Source: Bacillota bacterium (GTDB lineage Bacteria; Bacillota; Clostridia; Lachnospirales; Lachnospiraceae). From it: a stretch of 10,899 nt of DNA. How positions within the stretch are numbered: the stretch's first letter is position 1; each line of letters starts with the position of its first letter. Shown piece by piece: positions 1 to 6,943 of this stretch. The notes under the pieces were generated by a model. That model was not told the origin of the DNA. It saw only the letters and a program-made list of their open reading frames with translations, and did not search any database. Position numbers and translations under genes: made by a program. The DNA lies in NCBI GenBank assembly GCA_023436765.1, contig JAEZHX010000282.1:1-10899 (forward strand), read 5' to 3'.

Positions 1-1
1 T

Positions 2-490
2 CCCACCACTCCGATGACCCCGACTGCTCCGATGGGTACAGCTCCACAACCTCAACTCATTCCATGCCCTTATTATCAAGGCGGAAACGCTGTACCTTAT
101 ACTATGCCTATGGGAATACCGTTATATCCTATGTACGGATATGACAACTGCGAAGATGCGGACAGAGATATGGAGTATATGAAGCAGCTGTATCCTAGTA
201 CCGCTAAAAAGATACAAAGAGAAATCAATAGAGAATGCGATCAGATGGAATATGATGGTAGCCTAATGTATGATGAGTACCCTGATAAGGTCTCCCTGGA
301 CAGAATTATTGATAGAGTTTATGATAAAGTAAAAGATGTAGAGGAAGAACCCCAGGTTGAAATCAACAGTGTTTATTATTATCCGAGACGCCATCAACCT
401 AATCATTTAAGAGACATCGTAACCTTAGTCCTTTTGGGGGAAATTTTTGACCGCAGAAGACGTTACCGCAGCAGAAAACGCTGGTTCTAG
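2..490 (+). CDS. Pro/Tyr/Met-rich hypothetical protein, 5' end outside window
   Basis: I do not recognise a characterised function. The frame is open from base 2, and the Pro/Thr/Met run before the first ATG (base 14) continues the composition that follows it, so the true start is probably upstream; no Shine-Dalgarno site is visible. The first 45 or so residues are rich in Pro, Tyr and Met. A charged, probably helical middle section follows, containing ECDQMEYDGSLMYDEYPD. A hydrophobic turn (TLVLLGEIF) leads into an Arg-rich C-terminus (DRRRRYRSRKRWF). Similar small proteins with a Pro/Tyr-rich head and an ECDxMEYDGS-type core are, from memory, common in spore-forming Lachnospiraceae, and the make-up resembles spore coat or surface proteins; that role is inference. 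It converges on the ywmB-like gene with a terminator hairpin between them. Confidence 0.6.
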   Translation, partial: PTTPMTPTAPMGTAPQPQLIPCPYYQGGNAVPYTMPMGIPLYPMYGYDNCEDADRDMEYMKQLYPSTAKKIQREINRECDQMEYDGSLMYDEYPDKVSLDRIIDRVYDKVKDVEEEPQVEINSVYYYPRRHQPNHLRDIVTLVLLGEIFDRRRRYRSRKRWF

Positions 491-520
491 AATAATTGAC
501 CAAACTCACAACAATAACTC

Positions 521-560
521 GAACCGCCCTAAGCCATAAGACTAAGGGCGGTTCAGATAT
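521..560. terminator. Bidirectional terminator hairpin between converging genes
   Basis: GAACCGCCCT (521-530) pairs perfectly with AGGGCGGTTC (545-554), a GC-rich 10-bp stem. Two further pairs are possible inside after one mismatch. On the plus strand it is followed by a short weak U-rich run (ATATTTT). On the minus strand it is followed by GAGTTATTGTTGT. It sits between the stop of the first gene (490) and the stop of the minus-strand ywmB-like gene (562), so it can serve both. Confidence 0.75.
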
Positions 561-561
561 T

Positions 562-1368
562 TTACCAGTTCTGATTTAGGATCGGAGAAGCCAGATAGAT
601 CATCGTCTTGCCGGCCTGTTCATCATAGGTTATGGCAATCTGAATATTTACCTTGCTGCCCATAGACATGATATATTCGTTAATCAGTCCCGTATAGGCA
701 TACACCGTATAGAGATTGCCCTCCTCATACTTCATGGATACTTCACCGTCAAGCTCATTCACCAATAGCTCGGATATTCTATCCTTCTCAGCTGCCGACA
801 GCATACCTCTGAAGCTTCCTTCATACTGTAATGTTAACTGTCTATTATTAACTCCAAGGTCTTTCAAGGCATTCTCCAGCAGCTTCCGATATTTATCCAT
901 GCTTTGGATGCTATCCTTGATATCCAGCTTAACTACGATATAGTGCTTCATCTTAATTTCAGAATCTTTTTCCTGTTCCAAACTGATTACCTTCAGCATA
1001 GTAGATGCATTTTTCGCCTGCTTCTCATAGGAATACTCACTTCTGGCTTCCTCTCTGGTAACCGCTATCTCCTTATCCACATGAAGCCCTATCGAATCAG
1101 CGAGATATAGGATCAATTCCTTTTTATCCTCTTCACTCAGATAATCCTTCTCGTAAGCAGCAATGATTTCAATACTGCTTTTCAAATCAGCTGTATTTGT
1201 ATTAACAAATGCCTGCGTCATCTTCACCTCTTCATAGAAGAATCGATTCATGAACATCTGTGTGGCTACTGCAAGCCAGAGTACTACAGCAATATATAAT
1301 GTAATCTTTGTCTTCTTTCTGGATAGAATTCCTTTCAAGAACTCATATAACCGATTCAAATTCTCCAT
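562..1368 (-). CDS. YwmB-family (TATA-box-binding-like fold) membrane-anchored protein
   Basis: The 268-residue product has an N-terminal membrane anchor at about residues 22-40 (ITLYIAVVLWLAVATQMFM) after a basic segment, and the rest is predicted outside the membrane. The C-terminal half has the YwmB/DUF1779 look: a YEG-containing strand near residue 180, a helix, then TVYAYTGLINEY and a final pair of strands ending in IYLASPI. YwmB of Bacillus is a secreted protein of unknown biochemical role encoded near murA and spoIID, with a fold likened to TATA-binding protein; DNA binding is not implied. The start is supported by GGAGGTG at 1374-1380. The gene stands alone, convergent with the gene before it and divergent from the DUF402 gene. 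I found no convincing minus-strand promoter in 1381-1550. Family call fairly good, function unknown. Confidence 0.7.
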   Translation of the reverse strand: MENLNRLYEFLKGILSRKKTKITLYIAVVLWLAVATQMFMNRFFYEEVKMTQAFVNTNTADLKSSIEIIAAYEKDYLSEEDKKELILYLADSIGLHVDKEIAVTREEARSEYSYEKQAKNASTMLKVISLEQEKDSEIKMKHYIVVKLDIKDSIQSMDKYRKLLENALKDLGVNNRQLTLQYEGSFRGMLSAAEKDRISELLVNELDGEVSMKYEEGNLYTVYAYTGLINEYIMSMGSKVNIQIAITYDEQAGKTMIYLASPILNQNW

Positions 1369-1380
1369 AGATACACCTCC

Positions 1381-1633
1381 AAGTTATGGCATTCACGGTT
1401 CATATGTTAGTTTTCCCCGAAACAGAGGAATTATTCCAAGTATTTACCATGTTTATCCATTTGGTGTATCTACTTCAATGATCGTTCTTTAGTAAACCAA
1501 TCTGCTTACCGGAGAACGCAAACGCATTCCGGTTCTGAGATGGAATTCTTATGCTCACTTTACCTTCCTGAAAAGTCGTGATATAATAAGGATACTTAAA
1601 AATAACCGTTCAGTCCGGAAGGGGGATTCCACT
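1381..1633. other. Intergenic region between divergent ywmB-like and DUF402 genes
   Basis: It holds the plus-strand promoter at 1559-1587 and, just upstream of it, an inverted repeat ACCGGA (1508-1513) / TCCGGT (1528-1533) whose 14-nt loop contains the direct repeat ACGCA twice. The repeat could be an operator or a small hairpin; nothing shows which. No coding sequence is supported here. Confidence 0.4.
1559..1587 (+). promoter_or_regulatory. Extended -10 sigma-A-type promoter for the DUF402 gene
   Basis: TTTACC (1559-1564), a 17-nt spacer and a perfect TATAAT (1582-1587), preceded by TG one base upstream (TGATATAAT, an extended -10). Transcription would start near 1594, about 40 nt before the ATG. 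The Shine-Dalgarno AAGGGGG lies at about 1620-1626. Confidence 0.7.
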
Positions 1634-2116
1634 ATGAAATATCCACTTCTTTATCGAAGACGTTTTATACCCGATGAGTTGGTTCCTTTAAAAAATGATC
1701 GCATCATAAGTCTTGATGAACACTTGATTATAACAAAGTGGGAGGCTCTACATCCACGGAAAGACATCGCAGGGGGGATCTCCGCCTACTTCCTGGACCA
1801 GGGTATTAAAGTAAGCAAGGTCTTTAATAGGGAGCAACAGCTTGTCTACTGGTACTGCGACATTATCCAGCAGAAGCCAGGCCCCAATCCTGACTCCATG
1901 ATATTTGAGGATCTTCTGATTGATGTAATCCTTCATAAGGATGGATCCGTTCAGATCCTTGACCTGGACGAACTTGCACAGGCTTTTGAAAAAGGATTAA
2001 TTTCCGGTGAAGAAGTAATCCGGGCACTCCGCTCCCTGGATTCCCTTCTTAAGCTTATTCATCAAGGTCAATTCCCGTCATTGATGGAGCCGGTGGAAAA
2101 AGCAGAAATGCTTTAG
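1634..2116 (+). CDS. DUF402 family protein (possible nucleotide or RNA phosphohydrolase fold)
   Basis: The 160-residue product matches the DUF402 pattern. The core runs YWYCDI near residue 74, then an acidic stretch containing EDLLIDVILHKDGS (about 91-104), then the ILDLDEL motif with clustered Asp residues typical of a metal site, followed by a helical tail. Characterised DUF402 proteins of Firmicutes include a nucleoside tri-/diphosphatase (Ntdp, SA1684 of Staphylococcus), and the domain also occurs fused to ribonuclease or RNA-binding proteins, so a phosphohydrolase role is possible but unproven here. The start has a strong AAGGGGG site and its own promoter. The last bases overlap the end of rpiB on the other strand, with no terminator between them. 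Confidence 0.75.
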   Translation: MKYPLLYRRRFIPDELVPLKNDRIISLDEHLIITKWEALHPRKDIAGGISAYFLDQGIKVSKVFNREQQLVYWYCDIIQQKPGPNPDSMIFEDLLIDVILHKDGSVQILDLDELAQAFEKGLISGEEVIRALRSLDSLLKLIHQGQFPSLMEPVEKAEML

Positions 2117-2541
2117 TCCTCCAGCATCTGAATTCTTCTAATATGCCTTTCATTACCGGAGAATTCTGTACCTAAAAACGTGTCCACGATCTTAACTGCA
2201 TGCCCTGCTCCGATTACCCGAGCGCCCATGGCAAGGATATTCGCATCATTATGAAGTCTGGTAGCTTCTGCACTGAAACAATCATGACACAGTGCACAGC
2301 GGATGCCCTTCATTTTATTGGCAGCGATGGAGATGCCAATTCCTGTTCCACAGATTAAGATGCCCTTATCGCATTCCTTCTTCTGAATTGCTCTGCCAAC
2401 CGCCTTGGCATACTCGGGATAATCACTGGAGTTCACATTGCCACAGCCAAAATCCTTATATTCAATTCCCTTCTCCTCAAGATACTCAATAATCGCTTTT
2501 TTTAGTTCATATCCGGTATGATCATTTCCAATCGCTATCAT
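2113..2541 (-). CDS. rpiB: Ribose-5-phosphate isomerase B
   Basis: Interconverts ribose 5-phosphate and ribulose 5-phosphate in the non-oxidative pentose phosphate pathway (cytosolic; some RpiB-type enzymes use allose 6-phosphate). At 142 residues it has full family length. Visible hallmarks are the N-terminal AIGNDHTGYELK with Asp7-His8, SSDYPEYA, the catalytic-cysteine loop CGTGIGISIAANK (Cys64), then LHNDANILAMGAR with His97, and the C-terminal GNERHIRRI with the phosphate-binding Arg/His. The ATG is preceded by an excellent AAGGAGG that overlaps the ywlE-like stop codon (12-nt gap), so it is the last gene of the sua5-ywlE-rpiB operon. Its stop codon overlaps the DUF402 stop on the opposite strand. 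Confidence 0.95.
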   Translation of the reverse strand: MIAIGNDHTGYELKKAIIEYLEEKGIEYKDFGCGNVNSSDYPEYAKAVGRAIQKKECDKGILICGTGIGISIAANKMKGIRCALCHDCFSAEATRLHNDANILAMGARVIGAGHAVKIVDTFLGTEFSGNERHIRRIQMLED

Positions 2542-2553
2542 AAGCTTCCTCCT

Positions 2554-3006
2554 TTATTTCTCTTCATTCAGTTTATATACTGCCTTCTTAACCAGACGTG
2601 CCAACTCGATATAGCATTCCTCATAATCAATCAAACTGCCACCGTAGGGGTCAACCACATCCCCTATTTCTCCTGCAAACTCCTTGATGGTATATACCTC
2701 ACCGACTTCCGGATACTCCTCCAGAACCTTCCTCTTCTGACTCGCGGTCATTGTCAGTATCAGGGTATCCTCATCCAAATCAGCAGCCTTTAGACCCTTT
2801 GAGATATGATTCACCAGCTCCAATTCATGTTTTCCCAATACCACTTCTGCTTTCGGATTAATCGGTTCCCCAAATAACACGACCAATCCCCGGGAGATCA
2901 CCTTCATTGTACTGACTCTTTCCAGATTCTTATATATCGCTTCTGCCATTGGACTTCGGCAGGTATTACCGGTACATACAAAGATAAGTTTTTGATATTT
3001 TCCCAT
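2554..3006 (-). CDS. ywlE: Low-molecular-weight protein phosphatase, YwlE-like (probable arginine phosphatase)
   Basis: A 150-residue member of the low-Mr tyrosine phosphatase superfamily. The P-loop VCTGNTCRSPMAEA lies near the N-terminus and the general-acid loop is VDPYGGS. YwlE of Bacillus removes phosphate from arginine, and its preference is tied to Thr at the CTGNTCRS position, which is present here. The acid loop reads DPYGG where YwlE has DPFGG. Gene order also matches ywlC-ywlE-ywlF. The upstream ATG at 3042 has no Shine-Dalgarno site and would add 12 atypical residues. The ATG at 3006 has GGAGGG (3010-3015), although the 3-nt gap is short, and gives the normal family length, so I prefer it. 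It follows sua5 by 72 nt without a terminator. Tyrosine phosphatase activity remains an alternative. Confidence 0.85.
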   Translation of the reverse strand: MGKYQKLIFVCTGNTCRSPMAEAIYKNLERVSTMKVISRGLVVLFGEPINPKAEVVLGKHELELVNHISKGLKAADLDEDTLILTMTASQKRKVLEEYPEVGEVYTIKEFAGEIGDVVDPYGGSLIDYEECYIELARLVKKAVYKLNEEK

Positions 3007-3078
3007 ATACCCTCCATGCTGCTGCAAATGCAGCTCCTTCATAGCAAATTAAAGATTTACCGATCCTTCACGGCCAGG

Positions 3079-4137
3079 TTAAGAGACCTTAACGATACGG
3101 TAGCCCGCAGCCTTAAGTAAGCGGTTCATGATGGCCTGTCCCAAGTCATTATCTGCAAAGCTTTCTGTTAAGATATACTCCGTCTTTAATACATCAAAAT
3201 CCCGTAAGGTCGCATAGAGTCCGGCTGCAATGGAGTCCTCATCCCTTCTGGAGCCTATGGTTTTCACGGTTCCATACAGATATTCCTTCTCTGTCTCACT
3301 TGTAGCAATGATTCCGACACTCTTACCGTCATCAGTCAAATCCTTAGCCTTCCGGTTAATTTCTCTGATCACCTCTTCAATCTTCCCTTCATAGATGGTC
3401 AGACAACCTTCCGGGGCATAATGCCGGTATTTCATTCCCGGTGCTTTAGGTACTAAATTCTCCTCCGGCTTTTCCTGTAATATAGCAGGATCATATTGCA
3501 CCGTCCCCAGCACATTTTCAATCATAGCTTTTGTGATACAGCCCGGTCTTAAGATTACGGGATGAACTCCCGTCAGATCGATAATTGTTGACTCAAGGCC
3601 TAGGGATGCCTGGCCACCGTCAATGATGATATCCACTTTACCGTACAGATCCTGAATTACATGCTCGGCTTTCGTCGGACTCGGTCTGCCTGACAGGTTG
3701 GCACTGGGTGCCGCCACGTAGACTCCTGAACTGCTGATCAGCGTTTTAGCCAGTTTATGTGCAGGGAGCCGGATTGCAACCGTATTCAGGCCCCCCGTCG
3801 TTCCATGGGGTACACATGACTTCTTATTCAGAATCATGGTCAACGGCCCCGGCCAGAAGACAGATGACAGCTGATAGGCGGCCTCCGGAATATTCTCTGC
3901 CAGTACCTCCAGATCATTCACCTTAGAGATATGGACAATCAGGGGGTTATCCGAAGGTCTTCCTTTCGCCTCGTAAATCTTCCTGGAAGCTTCGGGATTA
4001 AGGGCATCCGCCCCTAATCCATATACGGTCTCGGTCGGAAATGCAACCAGACCTCCGGATCTAAGTACCTTTATGACCTCCTCCAAATCCTTTGCTTCTA
4101 TCTGATCCTTCTCTACTTTAATTATCCTGGTATCCAT
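3079..4137 (-). CDS. sua5: L-threonylcarbamoyladenylate synthase (Sua5/YwlC type)
   Basis: Makes threonylcarbamoyl-AMP from threonine, bicarbonate and ATP, the first step of t6A37 tRNA modification; TsaBDE then transfers the group. The 352-residue protein is the long Sua5 form. The YrdC-like catalytic domain (about 15-205) has PTETVYGLG (34-42), KGRPSDNPL (58-66), the WPGPLT strand and SANLSGRPSPT (145-155), covering the KxR...SxN signature. It is followed by the characteristic linker PGMKYRHYAP (233-242) that closes over the active site, then the Rossmann-like Sua5 C-terminal domain (about 246-352). AAGGAG precedes the ATG by 9-10 nt. It heads the operon sua5-ywlE-rpiB from the promoter at 4206-4211. 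Confidence 0.95.
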   Translation of the reverse strand: MDTRIIKVEKDQIEAKDLEEVIKVLRSGGLVAFPTETVYGLGADALNPEASRKIYEAKGRPSDNPLIVHISKVNDLEVLAENIPEAAYQLSSVFWPGPLTMILNKKSCVPHGTTGGLNTVAIRLPAHKLAKTLISSSGVYVAAPSANLSGRPSPTKAEHVIQDLYGKVDIIIDGGQASLGLESTIIDLTGVHPVILRPGCITKAMIENVLGTVQYDPAILQEKPEENLVPKAPGMKYRHYAPEGCLTIYEGKIEEVIREINRKAKDLTDDGKSVGIIATSETEKEYLYGTVKTIGSRRDEDSIAAGLYATLRDFDVLKTEYILTESFADNDLGQAIMNRLLKAAGYRIVKVS

Positions 4138-4205
4138 TCTGCAGTACTCCTTAGCTCTTACATGTTTCTTCCTCTGAAGGTACCTTTTGATACCGTCTAA
4201 CGTGC

Positions 4206-4234
4206 ATTATAACATCTTTTTTATTTAAAATCCA
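4206..4234 (-). promoter_or_regulatory. Extended -10 promoter for the sua5-ywlE-rpiB operon
   Basis: Read on the minus strand, a perfect TATAAT (plus-strand ATTATA, 4206-4211) is preceded by TGT, giving an extended -10. A weak -35 (TGGATT, three of six) lies 17 nt upstream. It sits in the 119-nt gap between cwlD and sua5 and gives a leader of about 60 nt. This suggests that the housekeeping operon is expressed independently of cwlD. Confidence 0.6.
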
Positions 4235-4256
4235 TACTTAGCAACAGATTGATTTA

Positions 4257-4964
4257 TCATTGCTTTGTTTTCAAATATTCCTGAACCCCAGCGCAGATAG
4301 CCTCGGCCATTTTATCCTGGTAATCCTCCGTAACCAGCAACGCAGCCTCCTTTTGATTCGACAGATACCCACATTCAACAATAACCAGAGGGCATTCCGT
4401 CTTCTTTAGCATATAATAGCTCTCATTGGATTTTGCCTTCCGATGATTCCCATCATTCAAGCTTTTCTTGATCGTCTCCTGCAGAAGCTCGGCAAGCTCC
4501 CTACCAACCGCAGACTGCGCATAATAAAAGACCTGCGCCCCCTTGACATACTCCTCTGTGAAGCTGTTCTGATGGATACTGATTGCAAACAATGCTCCGC
4601 TGCCATTGATTGTATTAATACGGTTGTTCAAATCTGCTCTTTTTTTATTGGAGTCCCCTTCGGAATACAGGCCGACATCCTCTTCCCTGGTCATGATAAC
4701 CTTAATGTCCTTTTCCTCCAGAAGAGCCTTTAACTTCAGCGAGATCTTCAGGTTAATATCCTTCTCCCGAGCATCATTTACTCCAACCTTCCCCGGATCC
4801 CAGCCCCCATGGCCCGGATCAATAACAAGGGTTACTGCTTCAGCCTCCGGTTTGCTGCTCCTATGAAATATATGGCTCATTACCTTGACGGATTGTTCGG
4901 TGGTCAGAATTCTGGCCAGGAATAGCAGAACCAGAAATAAGATACAAAAGTATTTCTTCTTCAT
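4257..4964 (-). CDS. cwlD: Spore cortex N-acetylmuramoyl-L-alanine amidase CwlD
   Basis: An Amidase_3 zinc hydrolase of 235 residues. CwlD removes peptide side chains from muramic acid so that muramic-delta-lactam can form in spore cortex, the mark recognised by germination lytic enzymes. An N-terminal signal or anchor (about residues 5-21) is followed by the catalytic domain. Zinc ligands are visible as His52 in IDPGHGG, Glu67 in REKDINL and His131 in SIHQNS, and the catalytic Glu197 lies in VECGYLSN. The segment from EGDSNKKRADLN to NRINTIN and the late RKAKSNESYYMLKK resemble Bacillus CwlD rather than autolysins. There are no cell-wall binding repeats. GGAAG precedes the ATG. The gene has a candidate sporulation promoter of its own and is separated from the GH18 gene upstream by a terminator. 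Confidence 0.9.
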   Translation of the reverse strand: MKKKYFCILFLVLLFLARILTTEQSVKVMSHIFHRSSKPEAEAVTLVIDPGHGGWDPGKVGVNDAREKDINLKISLKLKALLEEKDIKVIMTREEDVGLYSEGDSNKKRADLNNRINTINGSGALFAISIHQNSFTEEYVKGAQVFYYAQSAVGRELAELLQETIKKSLNDGNHRKAKSNESYYMLKKTECPLVIVECGYLSNQKEAALLVTEDYQDKMAEAICAGVQEYLKTKQ

Positions 4965-4992
4965 AGATGTACTTCCTTTATTGGATCTCTAT

Positions 4993-5020
4993 ATCTTATG
5001 AAGAAGCAGGCCCGTCCTAT
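4993..5020 (-). promoter_or_regulatory. Candidate sigma-E-type sporulation promoter for cwlD
   Basis: On the minus strand, ATA (plus strand 5018-5020) is followed after exactly 17 nt by CATAAGAT (4993-5000). This fits the core sigma-E pattern ATA-n16-18-CATAnnnT; the -10 also fits sigma-K (CATAnnnTA). I saw no sigma-A-type hexamer pair in this short gap. cwlD of Bacillus is made in sporulating cells, which agrees. The match is to a short, degenerate consensus. Confidence 0.45.
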
Positions 5021-5044
5021 TCTCTGTTCTATTCCATTCAATTG

Positions 5045-5105
5045 TGAAATAAATAAAGAAGACCGGATGTCCTGCTGCGAATTCTTACGCAGGACAGGAT
5101 ATCCG
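5045..5105 (-). terminator. Terminator of the GH18 gene
   Basis: GTCCTGC (5069-5075) pairs with GCAGGAC (5089-5095) around a 13-nt loop. An outer CGGAT/ATCCG stem (5064-5068 / 5101-5105) encloses it with a 5-nt bulge. On the minus strand it is followed by the T-rich run GTCTTCTTTATTTATTT. It sits 28 nt after the GH18 stop codon and separates it from cwlD. Confidence 0.7.
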
Positions 5106-5133
5106 ATCCCCTAGCTACCTATGATTTCTATAA

Positions 5134-6837
5134 CTAATTTAAATATTTTATGATTACATCCCAAATTGCTTCCGTCTCAAGACCCAGCTTCCATGCAGCT
5201 ACTCCGGCTGTGTCTGCTTCGTAGATTGCTTTCATCTTCTCTTCGATGGATTTCTCCTCTTCCTGCCAGATTCGGTAGGTGGCTCCATCCAGCTTATATT
5301 CACCATACTGATAAGCATAAGCCTCATCCCATTCCGGCTCTATACCCTGTTCTGTGAAAACATTCGCTGCATTTGTCATCGCCGGATAAACTACGGTCAG
5401 CTCACCGTCTCCGGTTTCCTTCCAAAGGGCTGAATAGAACGGAATCGCGATCACGGTCTTCTCCTTCGGCACGACTTCAAGTGTGTTCGTAATTGCATCC
5501 TCCACAAAGCCGATGGAGGCCACCGGTCCCGCTTCCTCTGATCCGACGAACTCATTGTAGGCCATGATAATTACATAATCGGTGATCTTACCCTGTTCCT
5601 CCAGGTCGTAGTATTCACGATAGGGGGCAGGAATGAAATTATCTACGGAAAGTACCAGTCCGTTATTCCTGCATTTCACGGATAGTTCCCTGATCAGCTG
5701 AATAAAATGATTTCCGGCATCGGAGGGTATAATCTCAAGGTCGACATTAATGCCATTCAGCTTATATTCCAACGCCGCTTGTATCAGGGCATCTGAAAGC
5801 GTATCCCTCGAAGAGGTACGGGACAGCAATTCTCCCATATCTACTTTGATGTTCACATCGCTTACCAGTCCCCACACCTCAAGCCCCAGCTCATTTGCCT
5901 TATCCACATACTCCTTGCTGGCTAAGTTGCTGATCGCACCGGTAGTATCCAGGATATTGAACCAGGTAGGAGATACCACGTTAACACCCTTCGTTTTTTT
6001 GATCAGTGATTCCAAATTTGAATTCGCGTCCTGATTTGTAACCTGATGGAATACCAGATTAATCTTGTCCTGTCTGGTCTGGGAGGTATATTCCGGCGCC
6101 TGATAGGTGCTCTCCAGGTTCTTATAGAAGGATTTCTTCACAGCCTTTTCCTTCACATACCCAATGATTCCATCCTCTGTCATCACCTTAGCGAAGCCCT
6201 TACTGGGGGCTTCCTCCATATCCACATACATAAGAGAGCTGCCTACGGGAAGCTCTGATAAAACCGGATTCTTGATCCCCGGCTCCGTCCTCAGCTGAGT
6301 AGCCTTGGTAACCTCTGTATATAATTTCTCTCCCCATTGATAATTAATAATCACACGATTCGGTTCTTCATACTGCCGATATTGCAGATCAGAGTATCTG
6401 CCAACAAAATCCAGTGCAAGATAAACCTTATCCGCCATCACCTTAACAATCTCATACTCTTCCTTCTTTACGGTAGGATTTAGCGTCATAGTTACCGTGT
6501 ATTCGGATTTACCGACTTCAGCCCTGAGAATCTCGGTTGGCGTGGTATAGGTAAGAATATTCTCTTTACTGTCCCAATAAAATCTATGATTAAACTTTTC
6601 CACCACGGTATCATAATCAACATATACGGTACCGTCCAATAACAATCCCTTTTTATCATATATTTCATCCTGGAGGATGATCATAATCTCGGATTCCTTA
6701 ACCGGATAATATTCTGTCAGCAACATCTCTTCCTTACTGGGAGTCAGTTTCTTCTTTATAGCTAATCCTACGATCAACAAAACAATCACTAATACAGCCG
6801 TTAAACCAATGACAGCTATCCTCATTCTTTTGTCCAT
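5134..6837 (-). CDS. Membrane-anchored SH3-domain, family 18 glycosyl hydrolase
   Basis: A 567-residue multi-domain envelope protein. An uncleaved anchor lies at about residues 5-27. A beta-rich stalk follows (about 45-165, containing GTVYVDYDTV and ENILTYTTP, reminiscent of the copper-amine-oxidase-like N-terminal domain), then a bacterial SH3 domain (about 172-235, with TKATQLRTEPG and GIIGYVKEKAV) and a C-terminal GH18 barrel (about 258-567). The GH18 motif DxxDxDxE appears as NGINVDLE (361-368): the catalytic Glu368 and Asp366 remain and the first two Asp positions are Asn. The later MxYD element is MAYN. Relatives with such barrels (YaaH/SleL, YdhD) act on peptidoglycan or spore cortex, but this one lacks LysM repeats. 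The start at 6837 is chosen for GGAGGAG eight bases upstream; the longer ATGs at 6870 and 6888 have none. Confidence 0.85.
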   Translation of the reverse strand: MDKRMRIAVIGLTAVLVIVLLIVGLAIKKKLTPSKEEMLLTEYYPVKESEIMIILQDEIYDKKGLLLDGTVYVDYDTVVEKFNHRFYWDSKENILTYTTPTEILRAEVGKSEYTVTMTLNPTVKKEEYEIVKVMADKVYLALDFVGRYSDLQYRQYEEPNRVIINYQWGEKLYTEVTKATQLRTEPGIKNPVLSELPVGSSLMYVDMEEAPSKGFAKVMTEDGIIGYVKEKAVKKSFYKNLESTYQAPEYTSQTRQDKINLVFHQVTNQDANSNLESLIKKTKGVNVVSPTWFNILDTTGAISNLASKEYVDKANELGLEVWGLVSDVNIKVDMGELLSRTSSRDTLSDALIQAALEYKLNGINVDLEIIPSDAGNHFIQLIRELSVKCRNNGLVLSVDNFIPAPYREYYDLEEQGKITDYVIIMAYNEFVGSEEAGPVASIGFVEDAITNTLEVVPKEKTVIAIPFYSALWKETGDGELTVVYPAMTNAANVFTEQGIEPEWDEAYAYQYGEYKLDGATYRIWQEEEKSIEEKMKAIYEADTAGVAAWKLGLETEAIWDVIIKYLN

Positions 6838-6914
6838 ACGATATACTCCTCCATCTATGTACTCCCCCATGCGGGTTACAGTCTGCATAGCTTCCCAAAC
6901 GTAATCTATAACAC

Positions 6915-6943
6915 ATTATAGCATTAAATCATGTAACCGTCAT
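6915..6943 (-). promoter_or_regulatory. Extended -10 sigma-A-type promoter for the GH18 gene
   Basis: Minus strand: ATGACG (plus 6938-6943; four of six to TTGACA), a 17-nt spacer and TATAAT (plus 6915-6920) preceded by TGC, again an extended -10. It lies about 78 nt upstream of the preferred ATG. Confidence 0.65.

Noticed and set aside
1441..1500. Minus-strand hexamers (TTGAAG-17-TAAACA) as a ywmB promoter
   Set aside because: The -10 matches only three of six positions, and alternative pairs nearby score no better, so I did not call it.
3007..3042. Upstream ATG (3042) for the ywlE-like gene
   Set aside because: It has no Shine-Dalgarno site and adds a 12-residue extension absent from the family. 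The ATG at 3006 has GGAGGG and gives the expected length. The close spacing at 3006 leaves some doubt.
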